DNA of 64,000 nt from contig CAVVCY010000003.1 of NCBI GenBank assembly GCA_963746905.1, forward strand, positions 558,001-622,000, written 5' to 3'. Shown here piece after piece: positions 40,359 to 49,024 of this stretch; positions within the stretch are counted from its first letter, which is position 1; each line of letters opens with the position of its first letter. A program made the position numbers and the translations under genes. The notes under the pieces are model-generated. The model made no database searches. It saw only the letters and a program-made list of their open reading frames with translations, and was not told the origin of the DNA. This DNA is from JALYNX01 sp963746905. GTDB taxonomy: Bacteria; Actinomycetota; Acidimicrobiia; Spongiisociales; ZC4RG35.

Positions 40359-41987
40359 GTGATGGACACCAAGACGAGCAAGGGTGGGGCGGCGCTGGTC
40401 GCGTTGGCGACGGCACAGTTCCTCATGGTGCTCGACCAGTCAGTGATGAATGTCTCGATCAGTCAGCTGGTCGAGGACTTCGACACCACGGTCACCACGA
40501 TCCAGGCCGTTATCACCCTCTACTGCTTGGTGATGGCGATGCTGATCCTCACCGGAGCCAAGATCGGCGACATCATCGGTCGTCGACGGGCGTTCGTGAT
40601 CGGCTTGATCATCTACGCGTGCGGATCGGCGCTGACCGCCGTATCGCAGACGGTCGCCGTCCTCGCGCTTGGATGGTCGGTGCTCGAAGGCATCGGCGCC
40701 GGGCTCGTCTTCCCCGCGCTCGCCGCTTTGATCGCCGGTAACTTCGAAGGAACTCGACGCAAGGCGGCCTACGCGGTGATCGGTGGCGTCGCGGGTGCGG
40801 GGATCGCGGTCGGTCCCATCGTGGGCGGGTGGGCGACGACCGAGCTCACCTGGCGGATCGTGTTCGTCGGCGAGGTCTTCATCGCTGCCTTCATCCTGAT
40901 CATGACCCGCAAGGTGAAAGACGCACCCGGTCCCACTCCGACGCCGCAGCTGGACGTCGTCGGTTCTGTGCTCTCGGCCACCGGTCTGGGACTCTTCGTA
41001 TTCGGCGTGCTCCAATCGAGCACCTGGGGATGGCTCACACCCAAGGATTCGCCCACCACGATCTTCGGCTTCTCGCTCACCCTCTTCGTTATCGGCGCCG
41101 GATGCGTCCTGCTCTGGGCGTTTGTGAAATGGCAGGGGCACCGCGAGGCAACGAAGCGCGACCCTCTCATCCATCTCTCGCTGGCGCGCATCCCACCGGT
41201 GCGGTCCGGAGTCATTGGGCTCTTCAGCCAGAACCTAATTCTCATGGGCACCTTCTTCGTTATCCCCCTCTATCTCCAACTCGTGCTCGGGCTTGATGCC
41301 CTCGAGACCGGGATCAAGATGCTGCCCATCTCGATCACCATGCTCGTGACCGCCGGACTCGGCGCAAGGCTCTCGAGCCGCTTCCCAGTGCGCACAATCG
41401 TCCGGACCGGACTCGTTGTGACCATCGTCGGTGTGCTCACCTTGCTCGCGACGATCAAGCCCACGCTCTCCGACGCCGGTTTCGCGCTCGGCATGGGTGT
41501 CCTCGGCATCGGGATGGGGTTGATGATCTCCCAGCTCGGCAACGTCATCCAGTCATCGGTCGAAGAGTCGGGGCGCAGCGAGGCCGGTGGGTTGCAGTTC
41601 ACCGGTCAGCAGCTCGGCTCCGCGCTCGGCGTCGCGCTGATCGGCTCGATCGTGCTGATCGGACTGACCAACACCTTCACTTCCACTGTTCAGAACGACC
41701 CGCGCATCAGCGCAGAGGTATCGAGCCAGGTGGGTGTGGCAGCCGGCTCTGGCCTCAACTTCGTCTCGTCAGCCCAGGTCGAGACCGCTGCAAAGGAAGC
41801 AGGCCTCGACGAGGCCACGGCGGCCGCGCTGAAAGACGACTATGAGACAGCCCAGCTCCGATCACTCAAGGCTGGTCTCCTCGGCGCTGCATTTCTGGCC
41901 CTCTTCTCCCTCGCATTTACCGGTGAGCTGCCGCACGACCAACCCGACCCACGAAAGCGGCCGGACACCGCGGTCGCGTCGAACTGA
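40359..41987 (+). CDS. DHA2-family MFS drug exporter (EmrB/QacA type)
   Basis: 542 aa (GTG 40359 or ATG 40362). Fourteen helices are expected and visible; motif D1 'FLMVLDQSVMNVSISQLVEDF' in helix 1, motif A 'GAKIGDIIGRRRAFVIG', and motif C 'GVAGAGIAVGPIVGGWATTELTWRIVF' in helix 5 are characteristic of drug:H+ antiporters of the 14-TMS DHA2 type. The substrate is unknown. It is followed by a DUF2252 gene and a TMEM175-like gene on the same strand, a group that looks like an accessory block. Confidence 0.9.
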   Translation: MMDTKTSKGGAALVALATAQFLMVLDQSVMNVSISQLVEDFDTTVTTIQAVITLYCLVMAMLILTGAKIGDIIGRRRAFVIGLIIYACGSALTAVSQTVAVLALGWSVLEGIGAGLVFPALAALIAGNFEGTRRKAAYAVIGGVAGAGIAVGPIVGGWATTELTWRIVFVGEVFIAAFILIMTRKVKDAPGPTPTPQLDVVGSVLSATGLGLFVFGVLQSSTWGWLTPKDSPTTIFGFSLTLFVIGAGCVLLWAFVKWQGHREATKRDPLIHLSLARIPPVRSGVIGLFSQNLILMGTFFVIPLYLQLVLGLDALETGIKMLPISITMLVTAGLGARLSSRFPVRTIVRTGLVVTIVGVLTLLATIKPTLSDAGFALGMGVLGIGMGLMISQLGNVIQSSVEESGRSEAGGLQFTGQQLGSALGVALIGSIVLIGLTNTFTSTVQNDPRISAEVSSQVGVAAGSGLNFVSSAQVETAAKEAGLDEATAAALKDDYETAQLRSLKAGLLGAAFLALFSLAFTGELPHDQPDPRKRPDTAVASN

Positions 41988-42079
41988 TCGCCGGCCGCGA
42001 CGCCAAGCGCAACCTGCCGGTCCACCGCACCCCTTCGGCTCGACCATCTTGAGGTGCCCTAGAGTTTGAGAGGTTTGTC

Positions 42080-43507
42080 ATGAACGAGATCAAGCACCTG
42101 AGTGTCGACGAGCGTGCGGCGGTGGGGAAAGCTGCACGCGAGCGGACACGGCCTTCAGGGCATTCGGGGTGGTCACCGGCGGCGAACCGGCCGGATCCGG
42201 TGGCGTTGCTGGAGCAGCAGAACGCGACGCGTGAGGCGGATCTGGTGCCGGTGCGTCACGGGCGCATGATGGTGTCCCCGTTTACGTTTTATCGGGGGGC
42301 GGCGAAGATCATGGCCGCAGATCTGAAAGACACGCCGACCGCGGGCCTGAAGGTGCAGCTCTGCGGCGACGCGCATCTGTCGAACTTCGGGATGTTCGCG
42401 TCACCGGAGCGAGCATTGGTGTTCGACCTCAACGACTTCGACGAGACGCTGCCGGGGCCGTTCGAGTACGACGTGAAGCGCATGGCTGCGAGTTTCACGA
42501 TCGCGGCGCGCAACAACGGCTTCACCGACACGCAGGCACGCGACGCGACCCTCGCGGCCGCCGCGGCGTACCGGGAGGCGATGGCAGGGTTCGCGGAGAT
42601 TCGAACGATGGACATCTGGTACGCGCACCTCTCGGAAACAGAAATCCTGGCTGCTATGGCGGCTTTGACCAGCTCTGTCACGGAGGCAGACAAGAAGGCA
42701 GCAAAGACAGCGGAGAAAAACGCCCGGAAGCACGCGCTGCAGGCACGCAATCGTGACAGCTTGCAGGCGCTGGAGAAACTGGCGGAGCGGGTCGATGGCC
42801 AGTACCGGATCGTGAGCCAACCGCCGGTCGTCGTCCCTGCTCGTGAATTGGCTCCGAGAATGGGCGTGTCTGTCGATCAGCTCCAAGACACGATCCACGA
42901 GCAGTTCCGCGCGTATCGCGCGACCCTGCAGGACGATCGCCGACACCTTCTCGAACGATTCCAAGTCGTCGATGTCGCCCGCAAGGTGGTGGGCGTCGGC
43001 AGCGTCGGCACCCGGGGGTTCATCGTCCTATTGCAGGGTCGCGATCAACAGGACCCTCTGTTCCTGCAGGTCAAGGAAGCGACCGCGTCGGTATTGGAGG
43101 ATCACCTGACCAAGAGCCGCTACCGCCAGCCCGGCGAGCGAGTTGTACAAGGTCAGCGGATGATGCAGGCCGCGAGCGACATCTTCCTGGGCTGGACCAA
43201 GAGTGCGGAGGCCAACCGGTACCTCTATTGGCGACAACTGCGCGACATGAAAGGCTCAGCGGTCGTCGAGGCAATGGCGCCGATCACCCTCTCCCTGTAC
43301 GCGCGCTTCTGCGGTGAGACCCTGGCACGGGCGCACGCCCGATCCGGAGATCCGGTCGCGCTCGCCGCGTACCTCGGCACGAAGGATAAGTTCGACCAGT
43401 CGATCGTTGACTTCTCCCAACGCTACGCAGACCAGAACGAGGAGGACTACCAAGCGTTCTGCGACGCCATCAGCTCCGGACGACTCGAAGCAATCGAGGG
43501 CGTCTGA
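42080..43507 (+). CDS. DUF2252 family protein
   Basis: 475 aa cytosolic protein. Family landmarks include 'MMVSPFTFYRGAAKIMAADL' (~residue 70), 'QLCGDAHLSNFGMFASPERALVFDLNDFDETLPGPFEYDVKRMAAS' (~residues 95-140) and 'VVDVARKVVGVGSVGTRGFIVLL' (~residue 300). The GDAHLSNFG and DLNDFDE segments resemble the catalytic HxDxxxxN and metal-binding D of aminoglycoside-phosphotransferase/kinase-like folds, so a phosphotransferase activity is likely, with unknown substrate. Start ATG 42080 has only a weak ribosome-binding site. The gene is intact. Confidence 0.85.
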   Translation: MNEIKHLSVDERAAVGKAARERTRPSGHSGWSPAANRPDPVALLEQQNATREADLVPVRHGRMMVSPFTFYRGAAKIMAADLKDTPTAGLKVQLCGDAHLSNFGMFASPERALVFDLNDFDETLPGPFEYDVKRMAASFTIAARNNGFTDTQARDATLAAAAAYREAMAGFAEIRTMDIWYAHLSETEILAAMAALTSSVTEADKKAAKTAEKNARKHALQARNRDSLQALEKLAERVDGQYRIVSQPPVVVPARELAPRMGVSVDQLQDTIHEQFRAYRATLQDDRRHLLERFQVVDVARKVVGVGSVGTRGFIVLLQGRDQQDPLFLQVKEATASVLEDHLTKSRYRQPGERVVQGQRMMQAASDIFLGWTKSAEANRYLYWRQLRDMKGSAVVEAMAPITLSLYARFCGETLARAHARSGDPVALAAYLGTKDKFDQSIVDFSQRYADQNEEDYQAFCDAISSGRLEAIEGV

Positions 43508-43737
43508 TTCAGTCCGATTCGACGTTTCCGGCGCGGCGCCGAGCATCGATGGCCTGAAGCCTCGTGCCCGATCAGATCGGAAACCTCATCTCGCGCTCAG
43601 CAGACGAACCCATGACATGCGCCGAGAACGCAAACCTGATCGTTTTTGGGGGAGGGCAGAACAGCTGACTGGAATCCCTACCTGCCACCATGTGCACGCG
43701 CTCGGGCAGCCTTCTGCTGCCGTGGGAGGAGTGTCGA

Positions 43738-44377
43738 GTGTCGAACCAGGAAGATGAACCGGGTGCGGGCGTGTCGCTGAGCAAGGCACGGATGGAGGCA
43801 TTCAGCGACGGCGTGTTCGCCATCGCGACCACGCTGCTCGTCTTGGACATCGGACTCCATCCGTCGGGGAGCCCACTGAAGCAGGTGCTCGAAGCGTGGC
43901 CCTACTACCTCGCCTACCTCGTGAGCTTCCTCACGATCGGCGGCGCCTGGCTCGCCCATACTGCACTGACTGACCGACTCACTCGGGCAGACGCGATCCT
44001 GTTGCGACTCAACCTCCTCGTCCTGCTTGGCGTGGGCTTCCTGCCCGTCCCGACGCGCCTCGTCGCCGAAGCGCTCCACGACGTCAACGGCGAGCGAGTC
44101 TTCGTCACCATGTACGGACTCACATTGCTCGCTATTCGCATCTTCGGGTTCGCGCTCGACGAGTACGCGGCGTCGCGAACATCTCTATGACCCCCCGGAG
44201 GCCGACGAACCAGAGCAATCCGGGCGAAGAAATCTGGCTGTCCTGGTCCTCTACGTGGTCGCGGTCCTCATCGGTCTCGTCGCGCCGACGGTCGCCGTAG
44301 CGTTCTACTTCGGCATCGCCATCTATCTGGTCGTGCCATTCCGAGAGATCAGACGCCTGCTGTTCAAGCGTGCATAG
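43738..44377 (+). CDS. TMEM175/DUF1211 potassium-channel-like protein, one-base frameshift
   Basis: GTG 43738 has GGGAGGAG about eight bases upstream. Helix 1 carries the family signature 'RMEAFSDGVFAIATTLLVLDI' (RxxxFSDGVFAIAxTLL). Further helices follow, 'YYLAYLVSFLTIGGAWLAHTAL' and 'LLRLNLLVLLGVGFLPVPTRLVAEAL'. Near 44169 one extra G shifts the frame; removing it gives 'DEYARREHLYDPPEAD' and the final two helices ending 'FREIRRLLFKRA'. Prokaryotic TMEM175 proteins are K+-selective tetramers. The repaired length is about 212 aa. Confidence 0.82.
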
Positions 44378-44556
44378 CGGCGGACTGGCGCGCTCCGGAT
44401 CGGGGGTTGGCTGCGGAGTCAGACGCTGTGTCGCTGTGGACGAGGTTTCGACAGTCGCTTACATTGTTGGGGGATCCGACTCTGGCAATGCGACCCACCA
44501 TAAGAGCTGACCAGGCTGGTCTTCACTTGAAACCCCTGCGATACTTGATGATTCCC

Positions 44557-44630
44557 GCGCCCGTAGCTCAATTGGATAGAGCGTCTGACTACGGATCAGG
44601 AGGTTGGGTGTTCGAGTCGCCCCGGGCGCG
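44557..44630 (+). tRNA. tRNA-Arg (ACG)
   Basis: 74 bases: acceptor GCGCCCG/CGGGCGC, D-arm GCTCAATTGGATAGAGC, anticodon loop CTACGGA (ACG), T-loop TTCGAGT with one G-U in the T-stem, discriminator G, no encoded CCA. Its A34 is the substrate of TadA, encoded at 35303-35773. Confidence 0.94.
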
Positions 44631-44633
44631 CTT

Positions 44634-45809
44634 TCAGGCTTCCGAGCTCGTGACTGGTTCTGATTGCAGTTGGTCCGTGGCGACACGGTCCTTGATCCAG
44701 ACCCCGAGCGTGGTCGGTTGGAGCGTCCTTGAGATGACTTGTTCGCAGCCTTCCACGATTCGCTCCATGTCCAGTTCATCCCTCACCTGGTGGGCGAAAT
44801 CGTCGCTCACCCGTCGTGCGTCGTATTGCGACCGGTTGAACCTTCGGTCGACCCAGTCCTGGATCCGCCGCCGCACCGGGTTGAACAGTGCCGCCACCGC
44901 CAGGGTTGATCCTGCGACCACGATGTCAGTGTTCGGGGGAAGCAGTGAAGTCAAGACGGTAACGATGAGGGCGAATATCGCCGCCAGCGTCCCGGCCACC
45001 AGGGTGTAGGCAACGGTGCGCGAGACGATCCGGTCGATGTCGAAGAGGCGGTAGCGAAGTACCGCCACCCCGAATGAGGCCGGGAACAGGATCATCACGA
45101 GAAATGTGACGATCCAGGCCTGATCCCCCGGGTCACTTCCACCCATGGCGACGGATACGATTAGGAAGATATAGGTGAGGGTCACCGCGGCTGCCAGGAG
45201 GGTGACCCCGAAGACCACCCAAGTGAGCTGAGCGCGCTCGATCCCGCTGGCTCGACGCCGTTTCACGACCAGTGAGATCGAGCCACCGATGAGGATCGCC
45301 ACGATCAGGACCAAGGCGGCGGCTCCGACCCAGGCGGGGAGGAAGCCGATCGGATTCTGAGTATGAGAATCTGCCTCAGGGCCGCCGAGAGTCTGGATGA
45401 ATGCGCAGAGAACGATCAAGCCTGGAAGTGCCCACAGCGTCAACCGGCCAAGCCGAGCCCATCGACTCCCCCCTTGAGGCCCGTGTCCGCTCGGAAAGGT
45501 CAGGGTCAGCGCGGCGAAGAGGGCAAAGACCGTGGGCCAGGACAAGCTCGACACCCATTGAGCGAACACCTCGGATAGGCCCGGGATCCAATGGATCCCA
45601 TCGGCGAGGACAATTGCCACTCCCAGAGAGCTCAACAACCAGCCGGTGATATGACCGTCGTGGCGGAAGATGATCACGCCGCCCATCGCGGCGTAAACGG
45701 CGAACGCGGCGAAGGCAAATAGCACATCACCAGCCGGTCTCCCGGGAAGTTGTGCCGCCAATAGCGCGACGCCCGCGGCGACGAGGATCACGAACTTGAG
45801 AAGCCTCAC
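44634..45809 (-). CDS. Multi-pass membrane protein resembling a kinase-less sensor module
   Basis: 391 aa with about eight helices (residues ~1-290), followed by a cytoplasmic segment 'RRRIQDWVDRRFNRSQYDARRVSDDFAHQVRDELDMERIVEGCEQVISRTLQPTTLGVWI'. That helical segment is typical of actinobacterial and chloroflexi sensor proteins in which it leads into a GAF/kinase domain; here the protein ends without one. Its stop lies four bases from the 3' end of tRNA-Arg, so a truncation by insertion or deletion at the tRNA is conceivable, but stand-alone proteins of this type also exist. Confidence 0.65.
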   Translation of the reverse strand: MRLLKFVILVAAGVALLAAQLPGRPAGDVLFAFAAFAVYAAMGGVIIFRHDGHITGWLLSSLGVAIVLADGIHWIPGLSEVFAQWVSSLSWPTVFALFAALTLTFPSGHGPQGGSRWARLGRLTLWALPGLIVLCAFIQTLGGPEADSHTQNPIGFLPAWVGAAALVLIVAILIGGSISLVVKRRRASGIERAQLTWVVFGVTLLAAAVTLTYIFLIVSVAMGGSDPGDQAWIVTFLVMILFPASFGVAVLRYRLFDIDRIVSRTVAYTLVAGTLAAIFALIVTVLTSLLPPNTDIVVAGSTLAVAALFNPVRRRIQDWVDRRFNRSQYDARRVSDDFAHQVRDELDMERIVEGCEQVISRTLQPTTLGVWIKDRVATDQLQSEPVTSSEA

Positions 45810-45878
45810 CCTGTGATGCTATTGGAGGCCCGTTACGGCATCGTTACTCACGGCGCAGCGCGCCACGTTGCCAGCGGG

Positions 45879-46088
45879 TCAAGGACGGCGCAGCAGGCTT
45901 CTCTGGTGTTTGCTGGAAAGTGATCTGATCTGGGCCGGGAGTGGGCCGGAGTCGACCTCGTCGCCAACGAGGTAGTCATAGGCGTGAGTCCCGCAGGCGA
46001 GGCCCTTGGAGATGAAGAATCGAGCCGGCTTGCCACACTCGCGGCACTTTGGTCCGCCATTGCCACTTTCGGGTGTGCGAGTGTCCAC
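45879..46088 (-). CDS. Small zinc-finger protein
   Basis: 69 aa from GTG 46088. 'GPKCRECGKPARFFISKGLACGTHAYDYL' has C15xxC18 and C32xxH35, a complete Cys3His zinc site with basic and aromatic residues between, followed by an Arg/Ser-rich tail. GGAAGG lies almost against the start codon. No family recognised; it could bind DNA, RNA or protein. Supported by the motif and by overlapping no other gene. Confidence 0.5.
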   Translation of the reverse strand: MDTRTPESGNGGPKCRECGKPARFFISKGLACGTHAYDYLVGDEVDSGPLPAQIRSLSSKHQRSLLRRP

Positions 46089-46169
46089 CCTTCCAGATCG
46101 GCAACAAGGGCCTTCGCGCAAGAGGACTAGAAAGGTCACGCACAAAGTGACTAGACATGGGGAGGATCG

Positions 46170-46604
46170 GTGAATCCCATTCAAAAGACGCTGATGGCCA
46201 CCTCGAACAAGGTGGCCTCCCGGCTCTATGTCGGTTCCAACGGTCGTTTGGGAGGCTCGGCCCGGGGCGTCCCCGTCCTGATTTTGACGGTGCCTGGACG
46301 CAAGACGGGAACGCCGCGAAGCACCCCGGTTGCCTATTTCGAACATGACGGCGGATTCCTGGTGGCGGCCACGGCCGGCGGTGCGAAGACCGATCCGGAG
46401 TGGATCAAGAATCTCGGTGCTTCGGGCCAGGCAAAGGTCCACGTGGGTGAGAAGCAGTACGACGTCGACGTCAGGATCGTCGAGGGTGTCGAACGCGATG
46501 AGCTCTGGCGGGATGTCGTGGTGGAGAGGGCACCCAGCTTTGGCAAGTACGTTGAGAAGTCGGGGCGCGTCATCCCGATCGCCATCCTCACGCCGCGCTC
46601 CTGA
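46170..46604 (+). CDS. DUF385 deazaflavin (F420)-dependent nitroreductase-like protein
   Basis: 144 aa from GTG 46170. 'VPVLILTVPGRKTGTPRSTPVAYFEHDGGFLVAATAGGAKTDPEWIKNLGASGQAKVHVG' is the split-barrel core of the Ddn/DUF385 family, which binds F420 and reduces various substrates; the PGRKTG loop contacts the cofactor phosphates. F420 use is an inference from the family and supports an actinobacterial host. Confidence 0.88.
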   Translation: MNPIQKTLMATSNKVASRLYVGSNGRLGGSARGVPVLILTVPGRKTGTPRSTPVAYFEHDGGFLVAATAGGAKTDPEWIKNLGASGQAKVHVGEKQYDVDVRIVEGVERDELWRDVVVERAPSFGKYVEKSGRVIPIAILTPRS

Positions 46605-46607
46605 CTT

Positions 46608-48101
46608 CTAATGCACGGCGCCGATTCTCTCGGCCAGACGCTCGGCAATCATGATCGTCGAGATGTGAGTGAACCCCGATGGAACTGTGGGCATGATCGA
46701 TGCGTCGATCACGCTCAGGCCTTCTGTTCCATGAACTCGACCCGAAGTGTCCACTACGGCGCCCCGATCGGGCTCAGGGCCCATGGCACATGTTCCGGCG
46801 AAATGGGGCACCGGATAGTTGGTTTCGCGGACCATGCGGCGAAGGTCCTCCCGGTCGGTCAGCACGGTCGCCTGCGACGTTAGAAGGCCGCGCAACTCGG
46901 GCCGGTTGGCCACTTCGCGGGCGAGCAGATAGCCCTCCACCAGCCGGTCGACATCCGACTCCTCGCTCAGATAGGGGACAGTGACTCTGGGTTGGTCCAA
47001 TGGATCAGGTGAGCGAAGTTGCACTCGGCCCCGCGACCTCGGCTTGAGGAGGATCACCTCGACCGAGAAAAGGGTCGGCTCTCCGGGAGCCGCGAACGGG
47101 TCTGACACCCAAAACATCAGGTCAGGAGGCTCGCCCGTTGAGGCCGACTCGCTGTGAAACGTTGCTGTCGAGTGGACGATGGGAACATCTCGCGCCGGGC
47201 TCTCCGTCTCGTATTCAGTGTCGAGGCCGGGGTGGTCGGCGAGGTTCTCTCCCACCCCGGAGAGGTCGATGACGGTGGGAATTCCGATGGAGCGGAGGTC
47301 CGTGGCGGGACCGATGCCCGACCGCATGAGGATCGCGGGGCTCCCAAAGACCCCCGCGGAAAGGACGACCTGGCCGGCATCGATGACCGATCCATCTACG
47401 AGTTCCACGCCGCGGGTGCGGATCCCTTCGAAGAGGACTCGCGCAACCTGTGCTTCGGATCGAAGGGTCATATTCGGAGGTGTTGCCCCGACCGGGAGGT
47501 AGGCGTCGGCAACGCTCACCCTCTTGCCATCGCGCGAGCTCATCGGCATCCGCCCCAGACCCACGGCACGAGGCCGATTGTGATCGTCGATCCAGGGGAA
47601 CCCCGTGGCCTCCAGCGCATCGATCGCCGCCTGACCTAGCTCGGTCGGCTCGACATCGCGATAACGATTGACTGGGATCGGGCCGGAGTTCCCGTGCCAG
47701 GGCTCATGACCGAAGTCGAGGTCGGCTTCGATCTTGTTGAAATAGGGGAGGCACTCGTCGAAACCCCATCCGGGATTCCCCAGATCCGCCCACTCGTCGA
47801 AGTCGGCCGGCGATCCCCGAACAACGAATCTGGTCACCCACGAAGTGCCTCCAACCAGCTTGCACCTGCGAAGGGGTTGAACCTCTCCATGCTGATTTGG
47901 CTCGGATTGAAGGCCCCAGTGATGGTCTTTTGGATAGCCCCAGCCGTCGCGCATCTCAATTGTGGGAGTCGCCCTCAGGTCGGGACCGGCCTCGATCAGG
48001 AGCACCGAGCGCGTGCCTGACTCGGCGAGTCGGGCCGCTACCACGCATCCAGCAGCGCCTGCGCCCACGACGACCACATCGAACGATTCTCTGCCCGCCA
48101 T
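46608..48101 (-). CDS. GMC-family FAD oxidoreductase (choline dehydrogenase-like)
   Basis: 497 aa. FAD-binding 'DVVVVGAGAAGCVVAARLAE' at the N-terminus, GMC signature 1 region 'CKLVGGTSWVTRFVVRG' (~residue 80), signature 2 'LSAGVFGSPAILMRSGIGP' (~residue 247), and the C-terminal active site 'NYPVPHFAGTCAMG' (His) with 'SVIDASIMPTVPSGFTHISTIMIAERLAE'. It oxidises an alcohol; the substrate is unknown. Mycofactocin-linked GMC enzymes are similar, but no mft genes are seen here. Divergent from the secretion cluster at 48238. Confidence 0.9.
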   Translation of the reverse strand: MAGRESFDVVVVGAGAAGCVVAARLAESGTRSVLLIEAGPDLRATPTIEMRDGWGYPKDHHWGLQSEPNQHGEVQPLRRCKLVGGTSWVTRFVVRGSPADFDEWADLGNPGWGFDECLPYFNKIEADLDFGHEPWHGNSGPIPVNRYRDVEPTELGQAAIDALEATGFPWIDDHNRPRAVGLGRMPMSSRDGKRVSVADAYLPVGATPPNMTLRSEAQVARVLFEGIRTRGVELVDGSVIDAGQVVLSAGVFGSPAILMRSGIGPATDLRSIGIPTVIDLSGVGENLADHPGLDTEYETESPARDVPIVHSTATFHSESASTGEPPDLMFWVSDPFAAPGEPTLFSVEVILLKPRSRGRVQLRSPDPLDQPRVTVPYLSEESDVDRLVEGYLLAREVANRPELRGLLTSQATVLTDREDLRRMVRETNYPVPHFAGTCAMGPEPDRGAVVDTSGRVHGTEGLSVIDASIMPTVPSGFTHISTIMIAERLAERIGAVH

Positions 48102-48142
48102 TCGGGCCGGACATTAGGCGGCCGAACTCGAGTGAAAGGTCC

Positions 48143-48213
48143 GGTATCGCCTCACTAAATGGGGTCAGGCGACCTACTAAAGGTTTCCCCTTCTAGTGGC
48201 GATAGAAACATCG
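48143..48213 (+). promoter_or_regulatory. Structured 5' leader upstream of the secretion cluster
   Basis: Three consecutive hairpins can form: GGT..CGCCT (48143-48152) with AGGCGACC (48167-48174); ACTAAAGG (48176-48183) with CCTT-c-TAGT (48189-48197); CGAT (48200-48203) with ATCG (48210-48213). A short unpaired region with an AGGAAG follows before the ATG at 48238. Such an array suggests an RNA regulator or riboswitch-like leader. I could not match it to a known riboswitch family. Confidence 0.4.
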
Positions 48214-48237
48214 TTCCCTGATATAGGAAGACGTGGT

Positions 48238-48627
48238 ATGAAACGAATCTTGATTGCATTGTTGGTGGCCGGGGCGGTGTTTGGCGCCGTCTTCGGGCTC
48301 GCCGCCACCCTCAATGTCAGCACGGACACCCTCGGCGCCGGCAGCTCCACTGTTGCGGCCTGTCAGGCCACCCCGCTGACGGTGACTTACGCCACTTCCT
48401 ACGCGGCGGGATCGAGCTATCGAGTTGGCATCGTGACCGTGACCGGGATGGCGGCGGGTTGCCAAAGCAAGCCGTTCCGGGTCACTCTCGCCGGCACCGC
48501 CAACGCTTCGTTGGGTGAGGTGACAGGCACCACGCCAGCCGCTGGCACGACCTTCACCGCTGACTTCACATCGGCCAATGTGAGCGCGGCCAGTGTGCTC
48601 GGAGTGCACCTGGTGATCTCGGGCTAA
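48238..48627 (+). CDS. Small exported protein A of the secretion cluster
   Basis: 129 aa from ATG 48238 with AGGAAG seven bases upstream. A Lys-Arg start and hydrophobic helix (ILIALLVAGAVFGAVFGLAA) are followed by 'TLNVSTDTLGAGSSTV', reminiscent of SipW-dependent signal peptides, and a ~90-residue beta-rich, Ala/Thr/Gly/Val-rich domain with Cys42 and Cys75, probably a disulfide. It ends in the strand 'VLGVHLVISG'. The gene at 48650 is a clear paralogue. Possible roles are fibre subunit or surface-layer component, by analogy with TasA/camelysin-like proteins. Confidence 0.7.
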   Translation: MKRILIALLVAGAVFGAVFGLAATLNVSTDTLGAGSSTVAACQATPLTVTYATSYAAGSSYRVGIVTVTGMAAGCQSKPFRVTLAGTANASLGEVTGTTPAAGTTFTADFTSANVSAASVLGVHLVISG

Positions 48628-48649
48628 GAACTATCGACCGAACCAGTCC

Positions 48650-49024
48650 ATGAGACGCTGGTTGATCGGGATGGCAGCCACGATCGCAACGATCGTGGCT
48701 GCCATCGCGCCCGGACTTGCGTCAGGCGTCACCACCAACTCGCAAACGTTGGCAGGGGCGAACGCAACCGTGACGTCATGCGATACCGATGGCGTGACCG
48801 TCGTTCGCACCCTTTCGGGGGCGAATGTCGTCTCGGTCACCGTCTCCAATATTGCGGCCGCCTGTGGCAACGGGGCGCTTTCGATGACTGTCAGCAACGG
48901 GTCGACGAGTGTCAGTGCCACGGCGGTGGTTCCCGCCGGCGGGGGCTCGGTCGTGGTGACCCCGGCGACTCCGATCGCGGTCACCGATGCTATGACTACC
49001 CATCTCACGATTGTTGGTGCCTGA
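48650..49024 (+). CDS. Small exported protein B, paralogue of A
   Basis: 124 aa. 'RRWLIGMAATIATIVAAIAPGLASG' is the signal segment. The mature part 'SQTLAGANATVTSCDTDGVTVV' through 'VTVSNIAAACGNGALSMTVSNGS' aligns with protein A over its whole length, keeping both cysteines (Cys44, Cys72) and the final strand 'TTHLTIVGA'. It lies 22 bases downstream of A. Duplicated subunits beside a dedicated signal peptidase suggest major and minor components of one structure. Confidence 0.7.
   Translation: MRRWLIGMAATIATIVAAIAPGLASGVTTNSQTLAGANATVTSCDTDGVTVVRTLSGANVVSVTVSNIAAACGNGALSMTVSNGSTSVSATAVVPAGGGSVVVTPATPIAVTDAMTTHLTIVGA

Noticed and set aside
48143..48213. c-di-GMP-I riboswitch
   Set aside because: Lacks the GEMM core sequence pair; only generic hairpins are visible.
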